This document shows, piece after piece, positions 1-10,644 of a DNA stretch of 64,000 nucleotides. Under the pieces are notes generated by a model. It ran no database searches. It had not been told where the DNA came from and saw only the letters and a program-made list of their open reading frames with translations. This DNA comes from Homarus americanus (taxonomy: Eukaryota; Arthropoda; Malacostraca; Decapoda; Nephropidae): the NCBI RefSeq assembly GCF_018991925.1, contig NW_024737042.1, positions 20,336,795 to 20,400,794 of the forward strand. The letters run 5' to 3'. The position numbers were made by a program, and so were the translations under genes. Each line of letters begins with the position of its first letter. Position 1 is the first letter of the stretch.

Positions 1-1008
<1,008 letters not shown>

Positions 1009-1033
1009 TCCCGTGTTATATGGACTAAATGAA

Positions 1034-1102
<69 letters not shown>

Positions 1103-1103
1103 T
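1034..1103. repeat. (TA)n microsatellite
   Basis: TA array that runs into the left end of the solo LTR. TA also follows the LTR on its right, so the LTR probably inserted into a (TA)n tract. Confidence 0.95.
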
Positions 1104-1860
1104 TGTAAGGGTGGAAACGACCTTCCTGCTCGTTACCTCTGCTAACTCTCTCGTTTGCTGGCGCGACCCCCACTTGGGGGAGTTGGACGGAGGTGAGGAG
1201 GTTCTCTGCTACCTGTGTCACCAGCAGATTCACCCCAGCCGTCATACAGTCACTATCTATCTACCCTGCTGTTCGTCAAATTCTGGCTGTGATCTCATCA
1301 TAGGTCTTGGACTCGTGGGCTGTGTCCCCAGACCTTCACCTATCGACTGTCAATTCTCTGGACATCAACCACTACCGGTGCTCCTCTCCATCGTCGGTGC
1401 CCCCGGTGTTTCGTCTGCTGTATCAAGACATCGGCCGCTGTCACTCGAGTGAGGTTGAACAGATGCTTCCCCCTGAGAGTGGATCACTGTGTTCTGGAAC
1501 CTTCCCCAGGGCCACTGTCGTAGGAAATATCTGTTCATTGTTTGATTATATTGTTTGATTCCTTTAATTGCTGACTCCCATTAATTGTTTGCTTCCCTTT
1601 AATTGTTTGCTTCCTTTAATTGTTTGTTTCCCTTAATTATTTAACTCCATTAACTGTTTACTGCATTAATTGTTTGATTCCCGTAATTGTTACTTGATGT
1701 TCGTTGAGTGGTGTCAGAGTTTTGTGTTATATTTTTTATAGTAAAGAGATGTCAATCTCAAACGGTTGTTTGTTATTCCTCAGAAAACCATGGTCCTTGA
1801 CATTCCCTGATTAAGATCCTGATTAGTCTGGTAAGGGATTTATATCCCTAAGTCCCAGGC

Positions 1861-1866
<6 letters not shown>
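1104..1866 (+). mobile_element. Solo LTR, family 1 (TGTAAGG...)
   Basis: The sequence begins TGTAAGGG and is homologous along most of its length to the insertion at 35377-36627, which has clean ends and a 5-bp duplication. Shared blocks include GACATCGCC/GACATCGGCC, the ATTGTTTG-type repeats and the AAGGGATTTATATCCC end. It has TA on both sides, so a target duplication cannot be read. No gag or pol is next to it, so a solo LTR is the simplest reading. Strand is given only by similarity to the other copy; transcription direction is unknown. The right edge is blurred by TA. Confidence 0.7.
1540..1692. repeat. Short tandem repeats inside the LTR (ATTGTTTG type)
   Basis: About eight degenerate units of 16-19 bp around the core TTAATTGTTTG. 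The family member at 36420-36490 has fewer units. Internal tandem repeats of this kind occur in LTR promoter (U3) regions; that role is an inference. Confidence 0.75.

Positions 1867-1892
<26 letters not shown>
1863..1892. repeat. (TA)n microsatellite
   Basis: Short TA array between the solo LTR and the Helitron 3' end. Confidence 0.9.
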
Positions 1893-1893
<1 letters not shown>

Positions 1894-1894
<1 letters not shown>

Positions 1895-1932
1895 TAGCGG
1901 AATCGCCGCCCTCTGGGCGGCTCTTTCGCTAG
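1894..1932 (-). other. Helitron 3' terminal hairpin and CTAG end
   Basis: A 7-bp stem (1905-1911 with 1915-1921, loop of 3) lies 7 nt before a terminal CTAG (1897-1894 on the minus strand). An outer 6-bp pair CTAGCG/CGCTAG (1894-1899 with 1927-1932) encloses it. The upstream block TGAGACAATGTGGAGCC recurs before the 3' end of the copy at 39875. Confidence 0.8.
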
Positions 1933-1984
1933 GCCACAGTAGGACGTCACCCTCCGGGCGGCTCCACATTGTCTCACTGTAGTA

Positions 1985-3675
1985 CATTAGGGTAGACCAC
2001 ATTTTTAGTTTTGCCACTAGCAGCAAGTATGTACAGATTTTTGCCAGTTCCCACTCTGGAGCATCCAACATAGAACTGTCCATGAGAGAAGCAAGGAAAC
2101 ACCAGGTTTAGGCCAACCATCTTTAGGGACTGTCCCTGGCTTTTGTAGATGGTCATGGCAAAGCTCACTTTAACCGGGAACTGAAGTCGCTTGAACTTAA
2201 ATGGCAGGTCAGTGGTGATGAGAGGTATCCTTGGTAAAAAAACGTCCTCTCCTTTAGCTTTTCCTGTCAGTATTGTTACTTCCAGTACATGTGGCATCAT
2301 GTTCTTCACTACCAGTTTTATGCCATTGCAGAGGATTGGTGGTTCAAAATTTCTTAAGAACATTTTAGGAGTTCCAATCTTGAGAGTGAGGTGGGGAGGA
2401 GGCATTCCAGCGGGCTCCAAAGAATTAAGGAATTCTGCTGGGTACTGGACTGCTTGGTCCTAGTCGATTACTGTATCAACAGATTTGAATTAGATCTCAC
2501 TGCCTGGAAGCTGTCTGAGTAGAGCATGTTGATTTCAGCCACTGTTTCATTCTTTGGTGCCAGAATTGCGCGTTCACGCAGCCACTTGTGATCCTTGTAG
2601 TGGTGGACAATTTTTGGGTAGACCATGTTAGTGAGCTCAGTAGAGGACTTTACAACATTTCCACATCCTTGAGGAATGATTATTTGTCCTTCTGAATCAA
2701 CAGGGAAAGTTCCATTCCCAATCTGTAGTAGAAGGTTTGCAAACCGTCCAGCATCCTGATCTCCTTGTACATGTACTCTCACGTTTGTGGATAGGGTGAG
2801 TGTCTGAACACTTCTCCAAAGTGGAGTGCTTCGAGGAATGACAGGTAGGGTCTGGCGAAAGTCTCCAGCAATGACCTTTGTAATGCCACCTATGAGCTGG
2901 TCATTTTCTCGTATGTCTTGCAAGGTCCTGTCCAATGCTTCAAACGCTACCTTGTGAAACATAGTGCATTCATCCCAGACTATGAGGTTGCATTTTTCTA
3001 AGAGTTTTGCATTTGCCGATCCGTTTTGATGTTGCACACTGGATTCTTATTGTGAGAGAGGTTGAGAGGCAGTTTAAAAGTTGAGTGTGCAGTACGTCCT
3101 CCTTCTAGGAGTGTTGCAGCAATGCCTGGGGATGCCACAGCAAGAGCAATTTTCCCCTGATGACGTACTTTGGCCAACAGAAGGTTGATCAGGAATGTTT
3201 TTCCTGTCCCGCCAGGTGCACCGAAAAAGATCATACCTCCCTGCTCCGCTTGTATCGTTTGCAAGATCTGTTCATAATCATTTGCTTGATGAGGCACCTG
3301 GTGAGGCTCATTTTCTTCAAGAAAATTCACCAGAACTTCAACCGAGTAGTCTGTCGCTCTGAGCGACTCCGTGTTTGCAACTACTGGTTCTTCTCGGTTT
3401 GGGGAAGGCAATCCAAAATCAGTCAGGTTTTTTCCACAAAGCTCCATCACTTTGTCTTCCAGCATGATGAGAGCCCTGTTGAACATGTCATCCATGAACT
3501 CAATCTGTTGACCAGGATGTTCTCTTCTTGCTTGATGAAGCAGATCCACTGAAAGACTTTCTTGGTGGTTTTCCAGAGCTGGCTTGGTTTAAAAAGTCCA
3601 CATGTAGCAATCATGATGGCAAACAGGTTACTCATTCTCATTAAGTAGCTGCTGCCTCTTCTAATGTGTCATTCC
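1985..3675 (-). pseudogene. Helitron helicase (Pif1-like) domain, broken
   Basis: In Helitrons the C-terminal superfamily 1 helicase acts with Rep in rolling-circle transposition. Read on the minus strand, motifs appear in order. GAPGGTGKTF (Walker A, about 3220-3190) is followed by an SPGIAATLL block, and IVWDEC (motif II) follows near 2970. AGDFRQTLPVIP (motif III) lies near 2870 and a LRERAILAPKNE block near 2570. The C-terminal box with TIYKSQGQSL and FYVGCSRV lies near 2150-2055. The frame breaks near 3575, near 3028 and near 2475, and carries an in-frame TAG near 2454. The protein is therefore not made. The upstream linker (LFAIMIATCGLF) is the usual bridge between the Rep tail and the helicase. 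Confidence 0.85.
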
Positions 3676-4640
3676 AGTGACCATCATCTTGCAGTACGCC
3701 AAAGACATTGCACTCTTCCTGATAGGTTCTGCAGACTTGTCCATTCACTGTCTTGAGTGCTGCTGTGGGGTACGGGTTCTTTTGTTCATACTCAGGATGA
3801 GATGGAGAAAGGAAACTCACAATGTGCCCTCTGTATACATATTGTATTGGATGTACAGTGCAGCTTGGTGATGGGAAGTGGCAGCGTGGTTACAAGCGTG
3901 ATGTAGAGAGAGCTGGTTGGTGAGGGTGCTCAGAGGAGGACCAGCTTGTGGGTCGCCATGCTCGCCGGCGGGAGCGAGGGCCGCCAGGCAGGAGCGGAGG
4001 AGGTGGTGTTACTTGAAGACTGGCTGTAGGTAGAAAGAGAGGAAGGTCACCACGAGATCAGGTCTTATATAGCGGAGGTAGGCGTGGCTTAATTGTTGAC
4101 CTCCGTCATGTAAGGCGGCGCTGGTTGATCTAGACCACGAGGCATACACTGGGGAATTCGCGGGGTCGGCTACTCAGCGACAAGCGTTTGAAGGGGAGGA
4201 ATCCATTACACTGCATATGATGTTGGGCCACGGATGTGGTGCAAAAGTAGTCTCAAACAATAGCATTCAAAGTTGTTGGGGTGAACCGTGTAGACATGTC
4301 CCAAAGCATTGCCTGACTTTATCCCTGGCTATCCTTCAACATCGGATCCTTGAGCTCTTCTCTGGAACTTTTTCATTGAAGCCTGCCATATGTAGAACTT
4401 GGGTACGCCAACATAGAGGAGTATTTGAGCAAACTCATCTTCCTGTGAAAGCTGTAAGAATGCAGTGAGGGTCGTATCAGCAGGATTTGCCATTTGATTT
4501 TTGAGGGACTCTTCTGTGAAGTAAACTCTTTGTCCATTTTTCAGGTGAACAGCCAGATGAACTACTGTTGGACATCGTTCGTGTATAGGAAAATTAAAAA
4601 TTCTCCATAGGGTTTCATTGCTGCATAGCATCACTACATA
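3676..4640 (-). pseudogene. Helitron Rep C-terminal region, interrupted by an LTR
   Basis: From 4640 to 4330 the minus strand encodes a block typical of Helitron Rep, with FPIHERCPTVVHLAVHL and LYVGVPKFYIW. It continues through a GHVYTVHPNNFE segment to 4211. The frame resumes at 3763 with TVNGQVCRTYQEE and LQDDGHWNDTLEE. Between 4210 and 3764 sits a solo LTR; deleting it and one copy of the CTGC duplication makes the frame continuous. The apparent start methionine at 4649 lies in minisatellite-like sequence, so the true N-terminus is lost. A stop or frameshift follows near 3655. Confidence 0.82.
3764..4210 (-). mobile_element. Solo LTR (447 bp) inside the Helitron Rep frame
   Basis: The ends are TGTGGGG and ATTACA (TG...CA) and the 4-bp duplication CTGC flanks it at 3760-3763 and 4211-4214. 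A TATA-box-like CTATATAAGACC lies on the minus strand near 4075, which suggests minus-strand transcription. A 4-bp duplication fits a Gypsy-type element. It is not homologous to the LTRs at 1104, 7346 or 35377, so it is a third LTR family. No internal region remains, as expected after LTR-LTR recombination. Confidence 0.88.
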
Positions 4641-5483
4641 TAACACCACCCATCATCACTATATATAACAACATCCATCATCATTACATATAACATCATC
4701 CATCATCACTACATATATAACCATCCATCATCATCACTACATATAACACCATCCATCATCACTACATATAACAACAGCCATCATCACTACATATAACACC
4801 ATCATCACTACATATAACACCATCCATCATCACTACATATAACAACATCCATCATGACTACATATAACATCATCCATCATCACTACATATAATACCATCC
4901 ATCATCATCACTACATATAACACCATCCATCATCACTACATATAACAACATCCATCATCACTACATATAACACCATCATCACTACATATAACACCATCCA
5001 ACATCACTACATATAACAACATCCATCATGACTACATATAACATCATCCATCATCATTACATATAATACCATCCATCATCACTACATATAACACCATCCA
5101 TCATCACATACATATAACAACATCCATCATACTACACATCATCCATCATCATTACATATAATACCATCCATCATCACTACATATAACACCATCCATCATC
5201 ACTACATATAACAACATCCATCATCACTACATATAACACCATCATCACTACATATAACACCATCCATCATCACTACATATAACACCACCCATCATCACTA
5301 CATATAACATCATCCATCATCACTACATATAACACCATCCATCATCTACATCATCATCTACATATAACACCATCATCACTACATATCACATACATATCAT
5401 CATCATACATATAACATCATCCATCATCACATATAACACCATCCATCATCATCACTACATATAACACCATCCATCATCACTAC
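4625..5483 (-). repeat. 25-bp minisatellite of the Helitron family
   Basis: More than 30 copies of a 25-bp unit whose plus-strand form here is CATCCATCATCACTACATATAACAC, with variants, short deletions and higher-order alternation. The same unit, in the other orientation, forms arrays at 7086-7345, 13693-14057 and 39166-39658. Each array is preceded by the same 5' segment. Confidence 0.95.
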
Positions 5484-5666
<183 letters not shown>

Positions 5667-5689
5667 CAATAAAATCACTTTAGGTGTGC

Positions 5690-6165
5690 ATGATCCAGGT
5701 ATATGCTGATAACCACAAGGAAAAAGAAAACACGAAGTTCCCAAGCACTTTCGTGTAATTCACATCTTCAGTGGTGAGTACAGACTAAGGAGAAGTACAT
5801 AACAAGGTATATACAGTATATACAGAGGAGGGTGAGATCAAGCCCACAATGGTCAGGTATAAGGTAATGACCCTACTAACCTTCAAAAAGCACCACAACG
5901 GTCGGTAGTCAGGTCAGAGGGTAAGATGATCCAACCTTCTCACCTGGTTACAAATCTTCTTAATTACGAAATTATCCAGGTTTTACATACCATTACTCAA
6001 ATTTATGTTGACGGATTCGGTATGTTTAATGAGACTGGATTCTATAATCTTCCTACTGTCAATTGAATTACAAGGTAATATTGAGGAGGCATTATCCCAG
6101 TCAATACAATGCTTATTGTCCCTCAAATGAACAAACAGAGCATTGGTCAATTTGGTGTTATTCTA
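5690..6165 (-). mobile_element. PLE 3' fragment (endonuclease tail and terminus)
   Basis: This segment is colinear with the PLE 3' end at 16403-16860. It holds the end of the GIY-YIG coding region (about 6165-5960), the 3' UTR with the AAAGCACC block, and the terminus with CTGAAGATG hairpin motif (5771-5749) and the TATGCTGATAACCAC end. It breaks off at about 6165. The coding part is an antisense relic with no long open frame. A (TA)n array lies just beyond its terminus. Confidence 0.8.
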
Positions 6166-7009
6166 GTTTATAAATGCCTTCTAATCTGTCTCAAGTCTAT
6201 CCGTCCTGTCTATTGACATCCCAGCTGTCTGTTCGTCTGCGTCGTGTTTGAATGTAAGCCCGCCTGTACTCTTTGTGTCATCAAATCCGTCTGTCTTATC
6301 CGTTGTTGGCGTGTGTCTGCCTGTTTGTGTAATGTGAACCAGTTAGTCAGCTGTCTGTCTGTTATGTTAGTTGCCATATTGCCTATTTGTGCATGTATGA
6401 AACTGTCTATTTTTGTCAACCTCCTGTCTGTTTCACTGTCTATATTCTCCCTGTGTCTATTGTAGTCATCTTCTCCATGCATTCCTGTTATTATCTTTTT
6501 ATCTCTCCTCTTTTTCCATGTACAGTCACCCACAGGAATAAGTATACACTGTAGCTGTAAGGTCGTCTGGTAACGTTGAAACTGCGCATCCAGACGCATG
6601 ATGAAACTCAGCTCTCCCCGACCTGCTATCTCTAACTATTTTCTGTTTACCCTTCTTTATTCTTCTATTTACTCCTCTTCCTTCCTTTACTAATCCAAAC
6701 AACATAAAAAAAAGTAGGCGAAGAAAAAAAAGTGGGCGGAGGAGGAGGGAGCCTTACAATAACTGCAATCCTGGGCTGACAGCGTACAGCGAATGAGGGT
6801 GCGCCGAGTCCATAGACTTGCATCGTTTTTGCAGCGTAAATGAAATGGTTACGTAATGGCTTCCTAAAAAAAAACATCGATATGGGACCAGGTTTGTTCC
6901 ACTCTACGATTTATTTGCGATTTTTCCACCAAGTTCAATGAAAAAACGATTGTGCCGTTTCGGCTGCCCAGAACAGACACACACACGCCTAGTCCTATAG
7001 TATATTAGA
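6166..7009. other. Unassigned stretch
   Basis: Contains CTGTCTGT-rich low complexity (6180-6480), purine-rich tracts near 6710-6750 and otherwise unremarkable sequence. The short open frames here lack any recognised domain. Confidence 0.4.
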
Positions 7010-7345
7010 TAAAAACAAAGAAGTATGTCTGTGTGTTTGTGTGTGTGTCCGCACGAGAATCTCGGAAACTACTTTACTGATCTGTAGTGATGATGGATAG
7101 TGTTATATGTAGTGATGATGGATGGTGTTATATGTAGTGATGATGGATGGTGTTATATGTAGTGATGATCTATCTATATCTACATAAAACAAAGAAGTAT
7201 GTCTGTTTGTGTTTGTGTGTGTTTTTGTTTGTGTGTCTGCACGAAAATCTTAGAAACTACTTTACCGATCTGTAGTGATGATGGATGGTGTTTTATGTAG
7301 TGATGATGATGGATGGTGTTATATGTAGTGATGATGGATGATGTT
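7010..7345 (+). mobile_element. Two tandem Helitron 5' ends with minisatellite
   Basis: Two rounds of the conserved 5' segment (7010-7085 and 7166-7275), each followed by the 25-bp minisatellite. The second array is cut at 7345 by the LTR retrotransposon and resumes at 13693. No Helitron 3' hairpin was found downstream, so these are 5' fragments or a tandem duplication. Confidence 0.75.
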
Positions 7346-7632
7346 TGAAGGTTCCAAGTGTTCCCTGAAGAATTCAGTGATGGGTAGGGAAACACTGGGT
7401 AACACTGAAGTCCATTTATTCGGATAGGATAAATACAAGTGGTGACTTGCGTGTGCCATGCACGGCCCACACAGTCAGACTGAGATTGCCTTGCCATATG
7501 GCAGCCTCTGGGCAATGTTGCCACATAACACGTGCAGTGTTGCCACGTAATTATATACATAGATGCTACTCGGCACAGTAGCTTATATACAAGGTTGCTA
7601 CTCGGCACAGTAGCATAGATACATAACCTACA
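7346..7632 (-). repeat. 3' LTR of the retrotransposon
   Basis: 287 bp, ends TGAAGG...CCTACA on the plus strand. On the minus strand it has TATATAAG near 7586 and AATAAA near 7420. An 18-bp self-complementary string GCTACTCGGCACAGTAGC occurs twice, at 7565-7582 and 7597-7614, around the TATA region. Confidence 0.92.
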
Positions 7633-9022
7633 TCTCCCTCCCCCCCTCACGCTCATAGTCTTTGTCTTGAGCGGACTTCTTAGTCCTAAGTTGCTCCGAG
7701 CGTCGAGGTGCACTGTGGGGCGGATCCTCGTGAGGTGTAGGGGACTCGTCCTCGGTCAGGGGGCCAGCAGCAGGGGGTGGGACTGGCCGGAGGAAGCGGC
7801 GGTTCCTCCACCAGAAACGGCCGCTCGGCATCCTGACCTTGTAGTCCCGCGACCGGCCGACGCCCATCACTATGCCCACCTTGTCCCAACGTGTCGTCAT
7901 CGGGTCCTGGACGCGGACAAGGGCACCAATCTCCAGTGGCTGAAGAGGGCGGGCACGGTCGTCATACCGAGCCTTGGCGTCCCGGGCATGTGAAGCGGCG
8001 CGGCGGTCGCAGCTCTCGGCTCTGGTCTGCCACTCCTTTGCAAAGGCCTTGGCGTGTACAGGAACGCAAGAGCGGAGAGGGTGACCATACAGGATCTGGG
8101 CAGGGGAGCGTCCTGTGTGGGTGGGAGTGGACGCGGGTTCTGGGCAGCTCTGTGCAGCAGCGCCAGGCACGTCGCTCGTTGATTCACGCACCCTGCTGGA
8201 GGTGTACCGAGCAGCTGGGATCTGCTCAGGAAAGTCTCTGGGCACCACGCCTAACTCCTTGCAGTGCTCCCACGACAACAAGGGTGTAGCGAGAGTAGGC
8301 TGCACGTCGATCCATCTGTGACACGACCTGTCGCCATAAGTGATCTCCGCTTGAAAGGAGCCCACAGCATCTGGCATCTGGGAACCGTCAGCATTGTAGT
8401 ACTGCAGCTGCGGCGGTGGTCCCAGGTCGCGTTTGGTGAGGCCCAGTTTCTGGAGGTGCTTCAGACCTATCACCGTAGTATCAGCGCCGGTGTCCGGTAT
8501 CACCTCGATGTGACCCGACACATCACCGTGTGTGACGGCGACGCGGATGGTAGGGGAAGGGGTAGCCCTGGGGCGTGTGGTCGAGTCCACCCTTCTGATG
8601 TGACTCAGCTGCTGCTTGGGGCTGCGTGGGCCATCTGAGGGGGGCTGCGTGCGAACCACCCCGAGGGAAGTGCGCTGCTTTCCTCCTCGTCTCGGGCTTT
8701 TGGGCTTGGGTTGGCGGCAGCACTTGTCGTAGTGTCCATAGCGACCGCAGGCCTGACACTTGCGGCCTCGTGCAGGGCACCTGTCTGTGTTAGACCAGTG
8801 GCCCTTACGGTCACATCCACGACACAGTGCGTCGGCGGCCGGGCATGTCTTGGGGCCATGCTGCTTTCCACAGCTGCCACAGGAAGCACTAGGCGGAGGC
8901 GTGGAAGAACGTGCGGCAGCCTTCACGTTGTTGCCCGCCTTCTTATCCTTCTTGTATTGTGAGATAGCTCTCACAGCAGGTGGGGCCCGTAAGGCAGAGG
9001 TGGCGGACTTGGTGGCCTCGTA
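7628..9022 (-). CDS. Gag nucleocapsid-protease polyprotein fused to an integrase tail
   Basis: Counting from 9022 on the minus strand, three zinc knuckles (CX2CX3HX4C, CX2CX4HX6C and CX2CX4H-type) span roughly residues 50-95. These bind nucleic acid in LTR-element Gag. A retropepsin-like aspartic protease follows, with PDTGADTTVIG near residue 180. The frame then passes directly to a GRSPAQILYGHPLRS block and a basic RDYKVRMPSGRFWWRNRRFL tail, which belong to the C-terminus of Gypsy-type integrases. Reverse transcriptase, RNase H and the integrase core are absent without loss of frame, so the deletion was in-frame. It follows gag after a single UAG at 9025-9023. The stop codon overlaps the 3' LTR start, and the purine tract is translated as the last codons. 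Confidence 0.85.
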   Translation of the reverse strand, partial: YEATKSATSALRAPPAVRAISQYKKDKKAGNNVKAAARSSTPPPSASCGSCGKQHGPKTCPAADALCRGCDRKGHWSNTDRCPARGRKCQACGRYGHYDKCCRQPKPKSPRRGGKQRTSLGVVRTQPPSDGPRSPKQQLSHIRRVDSTTRPRATPSPTIRVAVTHGDVSGHIEVIPDTGADTTVIGLKHLQKLGLTKRDLGPPPQLQYYNADGSQMPDAVGSFQAEITYGDRSCHRWIDVQPTLATPLLSWEHCKELGVVPRDFPEQIPAARYTSSRVRESTSDVPGAAAQSCPEPASTPTHTGRSPAQILYGHPLRSCVPVHAKAFAKEWQTRAESCDRRAASHARDAKARYDDRARPLQPLEIGALVRVQDPMTTRWDKVGIVMGVGRSRDYKVRMPSGRFWWRNRRFLRPVPPPAAGPLTEDESPTPHEDPPHSAPRRSEQLRTKKSAQDKDYEREGGREM

Positions 9023-9865
9023 CTACCGACATTCAGTCACTACCACCTGGAGTGTGGAGGAAGCGTCCAGGGGGATGAGTCGCTGCACCAACTCTTCGTG
9101 CCTGACACCTGTCAAGATCCCATGCTTGATCCAGGCTTCCTCACATTCCCGGCTGTGCGCCTTGCAGACGTCGATCTCCTCTGACAAACTCTTCAAGCGT
9201 ACAAAAAAGTCGTCAAAGGATTCGTTCTCCGCCTGCTTGCAGCTGGTGAAGGCTTGGCGACGCAAAGCCTCGTTATTCCGACCTTTAACGTGCTGCTGTA
9301 AAAGGTCGAGCACATCCGTCACTGAAGATGTAGAATCGGGAGGCACTTGCAATGTGTGCTCCAAAACTCTCTGGGTCTCCAGCGATAAACACATCCGAAG
9401 TTGGATGAGCTGTTTGTTTGGAGGCATGCTGTCAAGGTCCACCATCGTGGAGTAATCTGTCCAACGCCGCCTCCACTCACAAATAAGCTGAAACGTGACG
9501 TCTGGTGAGAGGGCGGGTGGGGGTTGAACAGATGCCTTGGGAGCTGTTGGAGTAGCAAGAGTGCCTGGAGGACGCTGGTGTGGTGGAGGAGGGAGGGTAC
9601 TGGCGCCTTGGTGCGCGAGTGAGGGAGGGTGGGTTAGCGCCAGGGTCGCCAATAGTGCATCAAAACGCGACTTTTCCTCCTCTCTTCGTGTCTCCTCCCT
9701 CTGAAGTTCCATCTCTCTACGTCGCTCGTCCCGGTCGTCCATCCACCTCAGAATTGTGGCAATGTCCGTCACTGGAGGTGGAGGATGAGAGTCTGCCCCC
9801 GGTGGAGGGGAAGGTGGTGGGGAGTCGTGTCTCCCTTCTTGACGTTGTCCCTTCTTACCGCCCAT
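9023..9865 (-). CDS. gag: Gag capsid-type protein of the LTR retrotransposon
   Basis: About 280 codons from the ATG at 9865, chosen because it opens the gag-like part (MGGKKGQRQ) just inside the 5' leader. The N-terminus is proline-rich. A charged helix rich in Glu and Arg follows at residues 45-80. The C-terminal half resembles Gypsy capsid regions, with LICEWRRRW, LRMCLSLETQRVL and FDDFFVRLKSLSEE. The frame ends at UAG 9025-9023 and continues in the same phase into the zinc knuckles, so Gag is split between capsid and nucleocapsid. This could be a C-to-T change of a glutamine codon or a read-through site; a mutation seems likelier because the split is inside Gag. Confidence 0.82.
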   Translation of the reverse strand: MGGKKGQRQEGRHDSPPPSPPPGADSHPPPPVTDIATILRWMDDRDERRREMELQREETRREEEKSRFDALLATLALTHPPSLAHQGASTLPPPPHQRPPGTLATPTAPKASVQPPPALSPDVTFQLICEWRRRWTDYSTMVDLDSMPPNKQLIQLRMCLSLETQRVLEHTLQVPPDSTSSVTDVLDLLQQHVKGRNNEALRRQAFTSCKQAENESFDDFFVRLKSLSEEIDVCKAHSRECEEAWIKHGILTGVRHEELVQRLIPLDASSTLQVVVTECR

Positions 9866-10351
9866 CTTAGTGTGTGCGTGGACTGCACTGTTTAGTATAT
9901 AAAGTGGCGCCTCAACAGCTCGAACCACATATATATGACATAAACAGCGCAGAAATAACGCATAGAGTCCACTGTTCTGTCCGTGAGTGAGTGCGTGCGT
10001 GCATGTCTGTGTGTGTGTCTGAGAGAGCACTTCGTGGTGGCCTTAATACCGGTGGCTAGAGCCGCCGCGGGGGTGAGACCGTCAGTGTCTCCCCGGATGT
10101 CACACGAGAAGGGTGTACGTCTGCTTACTCCGTGGGTACCACAAAAAACAGGCCAATGCTCAACTCTCAGCTCTAGACACACTAATACACTGACACTAAC
10201 ACTGCCACCGTCACTAAAAAGCACTGTGACGGCCCAACACTGCACATCGCGGCGAAACACAACACAACACACTAAGAGTCGACGTGCACATCGCCGGCAG
10301 ATGTAACCGTCGGCATTGTTCACACACTTGTAAGTCCACAGATCCTAGTCA
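9866..10351 (-). other. Retrotransposon 5' leader and primer-binding-site candidate
   Basis: Non-coding stretch between gag and the 5' LTR. Its far end, TGGCACAGTGACTAGG on the minus strand, starts with TGG as primer-binding sites do. The first eight bases were duplicated by the DNA transposon insertion. I did not identify the tRNA. Confidence 0.55.
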
Positions 10352-10644
10352 CTGTGCCATTAGGGTGTGTCATAGGAGGGAAGATCAGCTAAAACTAATG
10401 GCCCATCACTTTTTTGGTAGATTTTAGTGTATATAAACAGAAAATAATTTCAGTTTCAATATTTTGCAACCTTTTGCTAGGTAAATTTTAGCGTGAAATT
10501 TATCGAAAATCTAACGTACAGCTGCATTAGTGCATTACAATTAAATAGTGAACATTGCTTTCTGACTTCATTCTTTAACAACCCAACTAACAATATTTTT
10601 TCTGTTTCAGATTCTGATGCATTTATAAGTTGATAATATTTGCG

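Noticed and set aside
4625..5483. CRISPR-like regular repeats
   Set aside because: Units are contiguous tandem repeats without unique spacers, and the DNA is eukaryotic.
7667..9455. Several plus-strand frames of 80-230 codons
   Set aside because: Antisense shadows of the gag-protease frames in GC-richer sequence.
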